Part shown: positions 26,621 to 33,979 of the stretch, piece by piece | Layout of the letters: each line of letters opens with the position of its first letter | Numbering within the stretch: the first letter of the stretch is position 1 | Virus record (IMG/VR): IMGVR_UViG_3300027985_000621 | Span: 1 to 34,015 of that record | Reading direction: 5' to 3' (one strand) | Origin: a virus | Length of the DNA: 34,015 bases | Translations under genes and position numbers: made by a program | Notes under the pieces: model-generated | Seen by the model: the letters and a program-made list of their open reading frames with translations, nothing else | What the model was told of the DNA's origin: nothing | Database searches by the model: none

Positions 26621-26908
26621 ATGGACGAGATCAGACCGACCGGCTCGTACCGCATCGTCGGGTGGCTATTGCTGGCGTTCGGCCTTGTGCTGGCGGTGGC
26701 CGTCGGGCCGCTGTTCACCATCGGCGGGGCGACCGACCAGGGTGACGATGGAGCGCTGCTGCTGACCGTCGGGCACGTCGCTCCGTGGGTCGGGCTGGCG
26801 ATGATCGCCGGGGCCGTCGTCTTGCTCGTGATCGCCGCGAAGCGCGCCGCTGCGAACCGTGAGGCCGCGCAGCGCGCGATGCTGGCTCGCGACACGAGCA
26901 CTCCGTAG
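26621..26908 (+). CDS. plus-strand two-span membrane protein inside the late operon (moron candidate)
   Basis: 95 aa from the ATG at 26621. Two hydrophobic helices: IVGWLLLAFGLVLAVAVGPLF (residues about 12-33) and WVGLAMIAGAVVLLVIAA (about 55-73), with a Gly/Asp loop between and a basic, Ala/Arg-rich tail. It is the only plus-strand gene between 10101 and 33946 and fills the 337-base gap between the neck gene start and the next late gene. No ribosome-binding site is seen; a TACCGT box (26608-26613) would place the transcript start on the ATG, but no -35 is visible. Codon choice is slightly less GC-biased (e.g. CTA TTG). Fits a moron expressed in the lysogen, possibly altering the host membrane. 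Confidence 0.7.
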   Translation: MDEIRPTGSYRIVGWLLLAFGLVLAVAVGPLFTIGGATDQGDDGALLLTVGHVAPWVGLAMIAGAVVLLVIAAKRAAANREAAQRAMLARDTSTP

Positions 26909-26913
26909 CGCCC

Positions 26914-27237
26914 CTACTCCAGTCGCAGCAGCAGGTACTCGTCGAGCGGCGGGTCGTTCGGGTTCACCGCGGCCGCGAGCACCTTGGCCTCACGTTCGTT
27001 GGGCTGCCCCGGCCACACCGTGACGAGCGACCCGAGCGGCACGTGCTCCGGCAGGGGCAGTGTCACGCGGGTGGACGAGACGACCTCCTGGCCGTCGGCG
27101 CCCCGCACGAGCGTCTGCTCGTCCAGCACCTCGGCCGCCAGGGTGCGCGGCGGCCCGTAGGTGGAGCCCATGCCGCCCGAGGCCGTCAGGTCACGGACAC
27201 CGACGGTGTGCGGGTACCAGAAGGTGCCCCAGCTCAC
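26914..27237 (-). CDS. head-tail stopper/connector protein, 107 aa
   Basis: GTG at 27237 overlaps the preceding stop (GTGA), with GGAGGAG upstream. The protein is beta-rich: WGTFWYPHTVGVRDLTASGG, GPPRTLAAEVLDEQTLVRGADGQEVVSSTRVTLPL, PLGSLVTVWPGQP, REAKVLAAAVNPND, and ends LLLRLE. A small beta-barrel with the V-x-P-G-Q strand is typical of stopper proteins (gp16/gpFII-like). Position between the connector and neck genes agrees. Confidence 0.7.
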   Translation of the reverse strand: MSWGTFWYPHTVGVRDLTASGGMGSTYGPPRTLAAEVLDEQTLVRGADGQEVVSSTRVTLPLPEHVPLGSLVTVWPGQPNEREAKVLAAAVNPNDPPLDEYLLLRLE

Positions 27238-27599
27238 GGGTACTCCTCCGGCGGCCAGATGTCGTCGGCGACGGTCGAGACGGGGAAGTGCCCGACCGGG
27301 GAGCCAGATGGGGCGACGGTCGAGCACAGCGCCCGCAGCGCCGCCCGGTCGTCAGCGCTGAAGGCCGACGAGTAGTCCGCCCAGGTCACGCTCGTGCCGT
27401 TGCGGGACTGCGACCGCATCCGCCCTGTACCCGGGGCGGGGAGCTCGGCCGCGACACCCGTGAGGATCGCGACCGCATCCGCGCGGGCCTCGTCGACCAG
27501 GGAGTCGAGACAGGGGGCGATGGAGCGCGCCGCGGCGATCAGTCGCCGCGCCGCGGCCGTGTCCAGGTCGGGCAGGTCGCTCGGGGTGAGCATCTCCAT
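27234..27599 (-). CDS. head-tail connector/adaptor protein, 121 aa
   Basis: Start at ATG 27599 (or ATG 27593, which has a better-placed GGGGG run). Helical at first (LPDLDTAAARRLIAAARSIAPCLDSLVDEARADAVAIL), then SQSRNGTSVTWADYSSAFSADDRAALRALC, and VSTVADDIWPP at the end. The I-A-P-C-L-D helix and W-A-D-Y-S strand are as in gp6/gp15-like adaptor proteins. The stop overlaps the next GTG. Confidence 0.7.
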   Translation of the reverse strand: MEMLTPSDLPDLDTAAARRLIAAARSIAPCLDSLVDEARADAVAILTGVAAELPAPGTGRMRSQSRNGTSVTWADYSSAFSADDRAALRALCSTVAPSGSPVGHFPVSTVADDIWPPEEYP

Positions 27600-27614
27600 C
27601 GCCCCCGTTCTCGG

Positions 27615-27962
27615 CTACTTCGCCTTCTCGATCAGGCCGACCGAGATGGCGTGCTTGATGCTGTCGTCGGCGTACACGCCGTCGGGGATCGCGGCCCCGC
27701 GGTACAGGTACCGCTCGGTCTTGTCCTTGGTGCGGAGCACGACCGCCGCGCCGGTGACCCTGTAGCCCTTCGGCGCCGCGGCGGCACCCCTGGCCCTCGG
27801 CTCCGGCTTGGCGGCCTTGGCCTCCTCGTCGGCCTTGGCCTTGGCGGCGGCCTCCGCAGCTGCGGCCTCCTCCGCCGCCTTCGCCTCGGCCGCCGCAGCG
27901 GCCTCCGCGGCCTCCTTCTCCTTCGCCGCCTTGACCTCGGCGGACTCCTGGGCCGCGGCCAT
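27615..27962 (-). CDS. late protein with charged Ala/Glu/Lys coiled coil and C-terminal domain, 115 aa
   Basis: Start at ATG 27962 (a GTG directly before it is an alternative), coupled to the major capsid stop. The first 55 residues are almost only Ala, Glu and Lys (VKAAKEKEAAEAAAAAEAKA then EEAAAAEAAAKAKADEEAKA), a long single helix or coiled coil. The C-terminal half is compact: GYRVTGAAVVLRTKDKTERYLYRGAAIPDGVYADDSIKHAISVGLI. Similar Ala/Glu/Lys-rich proteins lie downstream of actinophage capsid genes and may bind or stabilise the head; the C-terminal part looks like a small beta-barrel. Function unknown. Confidence 0.7.
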   Translation of the reverse strand: MAAAQESAEVKAAKEKEAAEAAAAAEAKAAEEAAAAEAAAKAKADEEAKAAKPEPRARGAAAAPKGYRVTGAAVVLRTKDKTERYLYRGAAIPDGVYADDSIKHAISVGLIEKAK

Positions 27963-28882
27963 CACAGACCCGTGCCCGTGATCTGGACGCCGGCCAGGGG
28001 CTCGGTGACCACCGGGACCGTCACGCGGCGACCGCGCAGCGTGTAGCCGTCGTCACCCTCGTTGCGGATGGTCTTCGCCTCGACGCCGGCGCCGCCGGAG
28101 CTGAAGTAGCCCGGGCCGCCGAGCCGCTCGTCGGCCATGCCGCCGAGCTGCTCCCGGTCCACGAGCAGCGGGTTGGTGCCCGTGTAGTGCGGGGTGGTCG
28201 CCCACGTCAGACCCAGCGCGTCGACCGGGATGTTGCCGTTGACGGCCGTGGCGCCCGCCTCGCGGGGGAGCGCCTTGTCGTCGATCAGCATGCCGATCAC
28301 GGCCGCGTAGTCCGCGGGGGACAGGACGACCGTGCTGAGGTCGATGCCCAGGCCGAGCTCGGCGCGGGTCTGCTGGATCGACAGGACCGCCTCGACGGCC
28401 GCACCAGCGGTCGTCCACGCCGCCGGGGACGCGAACGTGGAGGTCACGCGCGACACGATGACGGCCATGGCCACCGAGTCCACGTGCCGCACGATCGTGT
28501 TGCCCAGGCGGGCCAGGCCGCGGTTGATGTAGGAGATCCCCTGCCGGGCGATCTTCTCGTCGGAGATGACCGCGTCCAGGCCCCACTTGACCGTGCGGGC
28601 CGAGACGACCTCGCCGGTCTCGAGCACCACCTTCGGGTACTCGCCGAGCGGGGCGATCGACTCCGGGTCGTCGGCGGCGAACGCCTCCTCGCCGGTCTCG
28701 TAGAAGATCCCGCCGCCGGCCGCGCTGAACCGGCCCGGGAGCAGGTAGTCCGCGATGAACTTCATCTGCGTCAGGTCGTGCAGCCGCTTGGCGATCACGG
28801 TCGGGTTGGACAGGAGCAGGTGCAGCTCCTCGGTGGTGAGCGTCCCCTCGGGGTGCTTCACCGGGTAGGTGTACGACGCCAT
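27962..28882 (-). CDS. major capsid protein (HK97 fold)
   Basis: 306 aa; ATG at 28882. N-terminal arm (LTTEELHLLLSNPTVIAKRLHDL, KFIADYLLPGRFSAAGGGIFYETGEE) is followed by the E-loop/P-domain strands (SIAPLGEYPKVVLETGEVVSARTVKWGLDAVISDEKIARQGIS), spine helix (INRGLARLGNTIVRHVDSVAMAVI) and A-domain (STVVLSPADYAAVIGMLIDDKALP, VDALGLTWATTPHYTGTNPLLVD). Found after protease and decoration genes, as usual. Phage capsids of this group assemble with the nested scaffold at 29260-29733. Confidence 0.9.
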   Translation of the reverse strand: MASYTYPVKHPEGTLTTEELHLLLSNPTVIAKRLHDLTQMKFIADYLLPGRFSAAGGGIFYETGEEAFAADDPESIAPLGEYPKVVLETGEVVSARTVKWGLDAVISDEKIARQGISYINRGLARLGNTIVRHVDSVAMAVIVSRVTSTFASPAAWTTAGAAVEAVLSIQQTRAELGLGIDLSTVVLSPADYAAVIGMLIDDKALPREAGATAVNGNIPVDALGLTWATTPHYTGTNPLLVDREQLGGMADERLGGPGYFSSGGAGVEAKTIRNEGDDGYTLRGRRVTVPVVTEPLAGVQITGTGL

Positions 28883-28895
28883 GTCGGCACCCCTC

Positions 28896-29258
28896 TCAGA
28901 GGAAGAGGACGTCGATGACGTCCTGGTCGGCGGCAGCGGCGGTGAGCGCGATGCCGATCGGGTTGGAACCGCCGCCGATGGTGGCGATCTCCCCGCCGGT
29001 GGCGGAGATGACCTGCGCGCCGGCGGCGATCGCGCCGGAGGCGACGAGCGAGTGGACGCCGGCGCCGCGCAGGAAGACCGTGACGTCCTCCCCGATCGCG
29101 GCGTCGAAGCCGGCGGTGCCGATCGCGAGTGCGTCCGCGCCCGCCGGGCCGACGGTCCGGTCGCCGGTCACCACGACCAGCTGGCCGCCCGTCACGGCCG
29201 CGGACGCGCTGAACGTCACCGCCTGGCCGGGCTTGAACTTGGGCAGGTAGTCGGCCAT
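28896..29258 (-). CDS. capsid decoration / head fibre protein, DUF2190-like
   Basis: 120 aa; ATG at 29258. Sequence is a run of short strands: FKPGQAVTFSASAAVTGGQLVVVTGDRTVGPAG, AIGTAGFDAAIGEDVTVFLRGAGVHSLVASGAIAAGAQVISATGGEI, PIGIALTAAAADQDVIDVLFL (in parts). The G-V-A-x-F-D-A-x-x-G-E-x-V-T-V and G-x-I-x-A-G-x-x-V order is that of DUF2190 proteins, which bind the capsid surface. Placed between scaffold and major capsid genes. Confidence 0.8.
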   Translation of the reverse strand: MADYLPKFKPGQAVTFSASAAVTGGQLVVVTGDRTVGPAGADALAIGTAGFDAAIGEDVTVFLRGAGVHSLVASGAIAAGAQVISATGGEIATIGGGSNPIGIALTAAAADQDVIDVLFL

Positions 29259-29259
29259 G

Positions 29260-29733
29260 TCAGGCCCCCTCGGTGGTCGTGGTCCAGCCGGCCTTCGCAG
29301 CCAGCCGGTCCTCGGTGGACTTGGTGTCGTCCGCGTGGCCGAGCTCGGTCACCGGGACGGTGTTCTTCGGCATGGACTCGAGCAGCGCCTTGGTGCCGTC
29401 CTCGTCCTTGTCGAGCTGGGCGCGCCACGCCTCGCGCGAGGCGGGGGCGATCCGCCCGTCGGCGAGCGCGGCCGCGACGATGGCGTCGCGGCGCTGGCCG
29501 TCCAGGGTCTCCATCGCCTGGCGGCCCTTCGCAGCGTCCGCCACGAGCTGCTCGTGGACGGCCTTGTCGACGACGAGCGCTCCGTCGGGCAGGGTGGCGA
29601 CCTCGGCCGCCTCGGGCTCGGCTCGCTCCGCGAGTGCCTCGTCCAGCGCGGACAGGACGTCCTCGTCGGACATGTTCGTCTCGGTCATCCCGAGCCGCTC
29701 ACGAAGACCAGCCTTGAGGGTTGCGTAGGACAT
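29260..29733 (-). CDS. nested in-frame scaffold protein from an internal start
   Basis: An internal ATG at 29733, in frame with the protease gene, has AAGGAGG eight bases upstream, stronger than most gene starts here. The product (157 aa) begins MSYATLKAGLRERLG and is acidic and helical (SDEDVLSALDEALAERAEPEA, RQAMETLDGQRRDAIVAAALADG), the character of head scaffolds. Nested scaffold in the 3' end of the protease gene is known from lambda (Nu3) and Mu (Z). The internal site is what the sequence shows; expression is inferred. Confidence 0.7.
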   Translation of the reverse strand: MSYATLKAGLRERLGMTETNMSDEDVLSALDEALAERAEPEAAEVATLPDGALVVDKAVHEQLVADAAKGRQAMETLDGQRRDAIVAAALADGRIAPASREAWRAQLDKDEDGTKALLESMPKNTVPVTELGHADDTKSTEDRLAAKAGWTTTTEGA

Positions 29734-30516
29734 GTCGTCCTCCTCCTTCTGGTTACCGGGCTCGGACGAGACCGGGGTCTTGGGGGTGCGGGCGAACGCC
29801 GCGATCTGGGTGACGAAGGCGGAGTCCTCCTCGTCGTCGTCGCCGAGCGGGACGACGAGGATCTCCGGCTCGCTCTCGCCGACCGTCTCGGCCTCGCCCG
29901 CGTCCGGGACCACGGCCACCCGGTCGGCGAGCCCGAGCTCGACGGTCTCCGCGGCTGTGAGCCAGGTCTCCTCGGCGAGGAGCGCTGCCCAGTCGGCGTC
30001 GCCGGCCTTCGCCTGGTAGATCTCGATCAGCGACGCCTCGATGCCGTCCAGGCGGTCGGCGTCCTTGCGGAGCTCGGCGGCGTTGCCGAGGGTGAACGTC
30101 CACGGGGAGTGGATCATCATCTGCGTCCCCGGGGACATCACCGTCTCGTCGCACCCCGCGGCGATCACGGACGCGGCCGACGCGGCCAGGCCGTCGACCA
30201 CCGCGGTGACCGTGGCCTTGTGAGCGCGCAGCATGTTGAGGATCGAGACGCCCTCGAACACCTCGCCGCCCGGGGAGTTGATCCGCAGGATCACCTGCGT
30301 CACCGAGTCCGGGAGCGCGTCGAGCACCTGGCCGACGTCCTTGGTGGAGATGCCCCAGTAGCCGCCCCAGCTGTCGATCGGGCCGTACATCCGGATGGTC
30401 GCGACCGTGCCGTCACCGGCTGGGGCCGGGGTGGTGATGGCGTCGAAGAACTCCGCCTTGGTCTTCGGCAGGGGCTTGTCGCCCCAGAAGCGGTGGGTCC
30501 GCTTGGCGTTGGTCAT
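29260..30516 (-). CDS. head maturation protease (ClpP/S14-like) fused to scaffold
   Basis: 418 aa; ATG at 30516 with GAGGAGG upstream. The protease domain spans about 37-200: ILRINSPGGEVFEGVSI with the oxyanion loop (80-84), VVDGLAASAAS with Ser about 113, MMIHSPW with His about 136 and LADRV with Asp about 188, the ClpP-type triad. An acidic linker (VPLGDDDEEDSAFV) leads to a helical C-terminal region from about 262 (MSYATLKAGLRERLGMTE) that matches scaffold properties. The protease should cut the scaffold and itself during head maturation. A second start inside the gene is annotated separately. Confidence 0.88.
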   Translation of the reverse strand: MTNAKRTHRFWGDKPLPKTKAEFFDAITTPAPAGDGTVATIRMYGPIDSWGGYWGISTKDVGQVLDALPDSVTQVILRINSPGGEVFEGVSILNMLRAHKATVTAVVDGLAASAASVIAAGCDETVMSPGTQMMIHSPWTFTLGNAAELRKDADRLDGIEASLIEIYQAKAGDADWAALLAEETWLTAAETVELGLADRVAVVPDAGEAETVGESEPEILVVPLGDDDEEDSAFVTQIAAFARTPKTPVSSEPGNQKEEDDMSYATLKAGLRERLGMTETNMSDEDVLSALDEALAERAEPEAAEVATLPDGALVVDKAVHEQLVADAAKGRQAMETLDGQRRDAIVAAALADGRIAPASREAWRAQLDKDEDGTKALLESMPKNTVPVTELGHADDTKSTEDRLAAKAGWTTTTEGA

Positions 30517-31934
30517 GCCGCCTCCTCGGGCTTGGCGGACCCCGGGAGGTCCGCGCCGGCGCGGCTCGCGATGGCCCGCGCCTCGTCCTGGTTGATGACC
30601 GGACCGACGGCCAGGTAGACCTTCTGGAGCGTCTCGGCCGCAAACCGAGCGCGCTCCGCGTCGGTCATCTCGGCCGTCGGGTCAGCGTGGTCGTGCGCCC
30701 GTGTCGTCGCGGCGTCCTTCACCGGCAGCTTGTAGCGCTGCCGCACGTAGGCCTCGAGCTCGTCGTCCGGCTCGATGACGCCGGAGTCGATCAGCGACTT
30801 GATGGCCTCCGCGGTGGCCGGCTGCTCCTCGCCGATGGTCGCCGGAACCAGTCGTGGCGCCGGCTCGTTCGGGCCGAAGTTCACGTCGACCAGGTCCTCG
30901 ACGACGTGCGCCTGGCAGGTGTTCGCGATGTGCAGCGCGACCGCGTTGAGGCTTCCGACGAAGAACTCCGCGAACGTCGAGCCGAGCGCCCAGGAGCCGG
31001 TCTCGGTGCCGAGGTTCAGGAAGTGCGCGAGGACCGCGCGGGCGATCTGCTCGTCGTGGTACCGGATCGGCTTGTCGGTGTCGGCGCGGTTGCCCGTCAC
31101 GCCCATGAGGGAGAACTCCGCGCCGGCGGGGATCGACGCGCCGGCGTCCTGACCGGCCCGTGTCGCCTTCGCCAGGGCCAGCCCGTCGGCCTTCTGCGCC
31201 TCTACCCAGGCCAGCGCCTCAGCCTCGGAGAGCCCCTCGGGGACCTCGGCGCCCTTGTACACCGGGATGCCGAGGCTGTTGCGCTCGACCCCGACGGCCT
31301 GCGCCCGCAGTGTGCGGTCCTTCAGGAGCCAGTTCTTGTAGGCCGTGCGCAGCAGCGACGTGCCGACCCAGTTCGCGCCCTCGCGCTCGTTGACGTACAC
31401 CACGAGCTTGTCGACCGGGATCCGCACCGTGCGCCCCGCCGTACCCCACTGCTCGACCGCGACCAGGCCGCCATCCGAGGCGACGTCCCACTTCGAGATC
31501 GTCCGCGGCGGCCGCCACGCGAGCTTGCGCAGGCGCGCCATGCCGTCGTCGTCGACCCGGTACACCTGCTCGAAGACCGAGTGGCCGAAGACCAGCTCGA
31601 GCAGTGCCAGGCGCAGGTGCTCGTCGAAGTCGAAGCGGTCCCGTGTGCGGGCCGGTGCCGTGCGATCGCGGCCCTTCACCGGCAGCCCGAAGGAGTCCGC
31701 CACCAGATCCACGACCTCGTCGCGGGCGCCGGCCGGGTCGATCATCCACGTCGTGCGCCGGATCGGGAAGGTCACCGCGCGCAGCACCGAGCCCACCTGG
31801 GCGTCCTCGCGGCGCATCTTGTCGAAGACGTCGACCGACTTCGGCCAGATCAGCGCCGGGTTGGTCTCGCCCGAGTCCTCGGCCAGGGCGCCCCACCCGG
31901 GGAGGTTCTCGCGCTGGTAGCCGATCTCGACCAT
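30513..31934 (-). CDS. portal protein (DUF935/Mu gp29-like)
   Basis: 473 aa; ATG at 31934 with AGGGAGGGAG upstream. Landmarks: VDVFDKMRREDAQVGSVLRAVTFPIRRTTWMID (clip/wing start), FDEHLRLALLELVFGHSVFEQVY, LAWRPPRTISKWDV, VVYVNEREGANWVGTSLLRTAYKNWLLK (conserved N-E-R-E-x-x-N-W-x-G-x-S-L-x-R), AIARAVLAHFLNLGT-like helix (EQIARAVLAHFLNLG), and ESWALGSTFAE-type segment (GSWALGSTFAEFF). Sits between terminase and protease as usual. It is the DNA channel ring at the head vertex. Confidence 0.88.
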   Translation of the reverse strand: MVEIGYQRENLPGWGALAEDSGETNPALIWPKSVDVFDKMRREDAQVGSVLRAVTFPIRRTTWMIDPAGARDEVVDLVADSFGLPVKGRDRTAPARTRDRFDFDEHLRLALLELVFGHSVFEQVYRVDDDGMARLRKLAWRPPRTISKWDVASDGGLVAVEQWGTAGRTVRIPVDKLVVYVNEREGANWVGTSLLRTAYKNWLLKDRTLRAQAVGVERNSLGIPVYKGAEVPEGLSEAEALAWVEAQKADGLALAKATRAGQDAGASIPAGAEFSLMGVTGNRADTDKPIRYHDEQIARAVLAHFLNLGTETGSWALGSTFAEFFVGSLNAVALHIANTCQAHVVEDLVDVNFGPNEPAPRLVPATIGEEQPATAEAIKSLIDSGVIEPDDELEAYVRQRYKLPVKDAATTRAHDHADPTAEMTDAERARFAAETLQKVYLAVGPVINQDEARAIASRAGADLPGSAKPEEAA

Positions 31935-31947
31935 GCGGACTCCCTCC

Positions 31948-33585
31948 CTAGAACGATGCGGTGAGGAGGCTCTCCTCGTCGGGGCCGTCGTGGCCGCCAT
32001 CGAGCACAGCGGCGCGAGGCGGCGGTGGGGCGGGCTTCTTCGGCTCGGGCTTGAGGTTCTCCAGGGCGTACAGCGCCCACGTCTGCGCGCACACACCGGC
32101 GATGTCCACGGGCTTGGAGGCCTCACGCGACCAGAGCCGGTTCTCGGCGTACCTCGTGGCCAGGCCGCCCTCGATCGCTAGGTCGACGTCCGGCTGCTCG
32201 GTCAGGACCAGGGTCCGGTCGCGCATCACGTGGTCGTGGATCTGGCCCGTCGCGATCGCGCACGTCGGCCGGTCCATCTCATGGACCGTGAGCAGCGGCT
32301 TGCCCGCATCGTCGGTGAGCGCCTTCAGCAGCGGGATCAACTCGACCGACGGGCACCCCTGCGCCTGCAGAGCCACCTCGCGGTGACCCGACGTCTCCGC
32401 CAACTCGCGCAGGTACTCCACCGCCCACACGATCCCCGGGCGCTTGGTCCGCACCGTCGCGAACGGGCGCCCGTCCGCGGTCTTCACCGCAGCCGCGACC
32501 CACGTCGTGGACCGGTCGTGCGAGGTGTCCACCGACCACACCGTCCGAGCGCCCTTCGGGATCCGGAGATCCGACGGCGAGACGTGCAGGGCCTTCCAGT
32601 CCGTCGGCTCGATGTACGGCTCGACGTTCTGCGTCACCCACTGGCACAGGACCTCGATGCGCTCGACGCTCTTGTTCCTGGCGTTGCGAGCCGTGCGCAT
32701 GAGGCCGGCGATCGTCATGCCCGGCAGGTAGCCGGCCGACGGGTTCGCCTGCGCGAAGGCCTCCGGGTCGCCCAGGGTCGCGTCGGGCTTGGCCGACCAC
32801 TCCGCGACGAACCACTCCGCGTCCGGATCCTCGGTCGACTCGTGAGCGATCTCGCGGACGTCCTTGAGGACCACCGACCGGTAGGTGCCCGCGTTGGAGA
32901 AGGCCAGCAGCAGCGAGTCGAACATCGCCGTCGCCGACTTCTCGATCGCCGACCAGCCCTCGTAGTCGTACTGCTGGCGCAGCTCGTCGAGGATCAGCCG
33001 CGCCGAGGAGTACCCGCGAGCGCCCTCGAACGTCCGCGGCCGGTACACCGCACCCTCGTGCGTGACGAGCTCGGTCTCGCCGTTGACCATCCGCGGCATC
33101 CGCGTCGCCGCCTGCAGCAGCGGCACCCGGTCGTAGGCGATCCCGATCTTCGGGTCGTCCGGCCCGCCCCACTGGCGCACCTGCGTCCACGGCTTCATCG
33201 CGATGTCGAGCTTCTGCGCGGCACCGACGATCACGAAGTCACGCGGGTTGAGCCGCAGCGGCCAGCGGACCGAGTCCACGTAGAGGAAGAACGCCGCGAG
33301 GATCGCGGCCACGAGCGTCTTGCCGTTCTGCCGGGCGACGATCACCAGCGCCTTGCGGAACCGCAGCGTCCCGTCCGGGTTCACCTCGAGCAGGTGGATC
33401 AGGAGCCAGCGCTCCCATGGGAAGAGCATCACCCTGAGGACGTTCGTCGCGAACGCGACCGCCTCGAAGCCTCGCGTCGTCTCCGGCGTCAGCGCGCAGC
33501 CACACCCACACGGCCCGGGATCGCCCTGCGCGAGCGGCCTGGTGAAGACGCGCGGCGTCGTGAACCCGTGGGTGATGACCGACAC
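31948..33585 (-). CDS. terL: terminase large subunit
   Basis: 545 aa from GTG 33585. Walker A VARQNGKT (residues about 83-90), Walker B LILDE (about 197-201) and an adenine/coupling segment VVLKDVREIAHES give the packaging ATPase. The nuclease domain follows with VWSVDTSHDRST (first Asp about 353), VALQAQG, and later DLAIEGG. A cysteine cluster CGCGC lies near residues 26-30, possibly a small zinc site. It cuts and packs the DNA into the portal. Confidence 0.93.
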   Translation of the reverse strand: MSVITHGFTTPRVFTRPLAQGDPGPCGCGCALTPETTRGFEAVAFATNVLRVMLFPWERWLLIHLLEVNPDGTLRFRKALVIVARQNGKTLVAAILAAFFLYVDSVRWPLRLNPRDFVIVGAAQKLDIAMKPWTQVRQWGGPDDPKIGIAYDRVPLLQAATRMPRMVNGETELVTHEGAVYRPRTFEGARGYSSARLILDELRQQYDYEGWSAIEKSATAMFDSLLLAFSNAGTYRSVVLKDVREIAHESTEDPDAEWFVAEWSAKPDATLGDPEAFAQANPSAGYLPGMTIAGLMRTARNARNKSVERIEVLCQWVTQNVEPYIEPTDWKALHVSPSDLRIPKGARTVWSVDTSHDRSTTWVAAAVKTADGRPFATVRTKRPGIVWAVEYLRELAETSGHREVALQAQGCPSVELIPLLKALTDDAGKPLLTVHEMDRPTCAIATGQIHDHVMRDRTLVLTEQPDVDLAIEGGLATRYAENRLWSREASKPVDIAGVCAQTWALYALENLKPEPKKPAPPPPRAAVLDGGHDGPDEESLLTASF

Positions 33586-33592
33586 GCGCCGA

Positions 33593-33946
33593 TCACCCCA
33601 CCTCCGGAACCACGCTCAGTCCCTTGCGCATCTCGTTCAGCGCCTGCTGCGCCGGCGACGCCTGAGACGCCGGGCCGGGCTTCGCCTTCTCCGGCGCCGG
33701 CGGAACCAGCTGGAGCGCCTCGAGGTACTTCAGGAACGACGGCAGCGAGACGTTGTCGTTGGCCGGCACCTTCGGGCGCGAGCCGTCTATCGCCGCGTCC
33801 TCGAAAGCCCAGTCGACGATCACGTCCCACGCGTCGATCTTGCTAGCGAGCGCACGGGCCGCAGCGATGGCCGCAGCGTCCCGAGCGGTCAGGTGAGTCG
33901 ACGCGGCGATGGCGGAGTCGAGGGCGTCGAGAACCGGGGAGTCCAC
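33593..33946 (-). CDS. terminase small subunit candidate
   Basis: 117 aa from GTG 33946 (CAGGG five to seven bases upstream); an ATG at 33976 in frame is preceded only by palindromic GC sequence and is less likely. Mostly helical (LDSAIAASTHLTARDAAAIAAARALASKIDAWDVIVDWAFED) with a Pro/Ala-rich tail (PPAPEKAKPGPASQASPAQQ). The HLTARDAAAIAAARALASKID helix pair and position directly before terL identify it as TerS; the DNA-binding part recognises the packaging site, probably near the right end of the window. Confidence 0.75.
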   Translation of the reverse strand: MDSPVLDALDSAIAASTHLTARDAAAIAAARALASKIDAWDVIVDWAFEDAAIDGSRPKVPANDNVSLPSFLKYLEALQLVPPAPEKAKPGPASQASPAQQALNEMRKGLSVVPEVG

Positions 33947-33961
33947 GTCAGCCCTGCCCCG

Positions 33962-33979
33962 CGCGTGCGCGCGCACGCG
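33962..33979. repeat. 18-bp perfect palindrome upstream of terS
   Basis: CGCGTGCGC at 33962-33970 is followed directly by its inverse GCGCACGCG (33971-33979). It lies 16 bases upstream of the TerS GTG start, in the only gene-free stretch at the right end (33947-34015). Possible roles are a terminase binding or packaging site or a late-operon operator. Confidence 0.5.

Noticed and set aside
26257-26901. Longer form of the gp10-like gene starting near 26901
   Set aside because: The extra N-terminal part is the reverse of the plus-strand membrane gene and a good ribosome-binding site exists at GTG 26577.
30687-31964. Plus-strand open frame of 425 codons
   Set aside because: Shadow of the portal gene.
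32230-33846. Plus-strand open frame of 538 codons opposite terL
   Set aside because: Arg/His-rich shadow of the terminase gene, whose motifs are intact on the minus strand.
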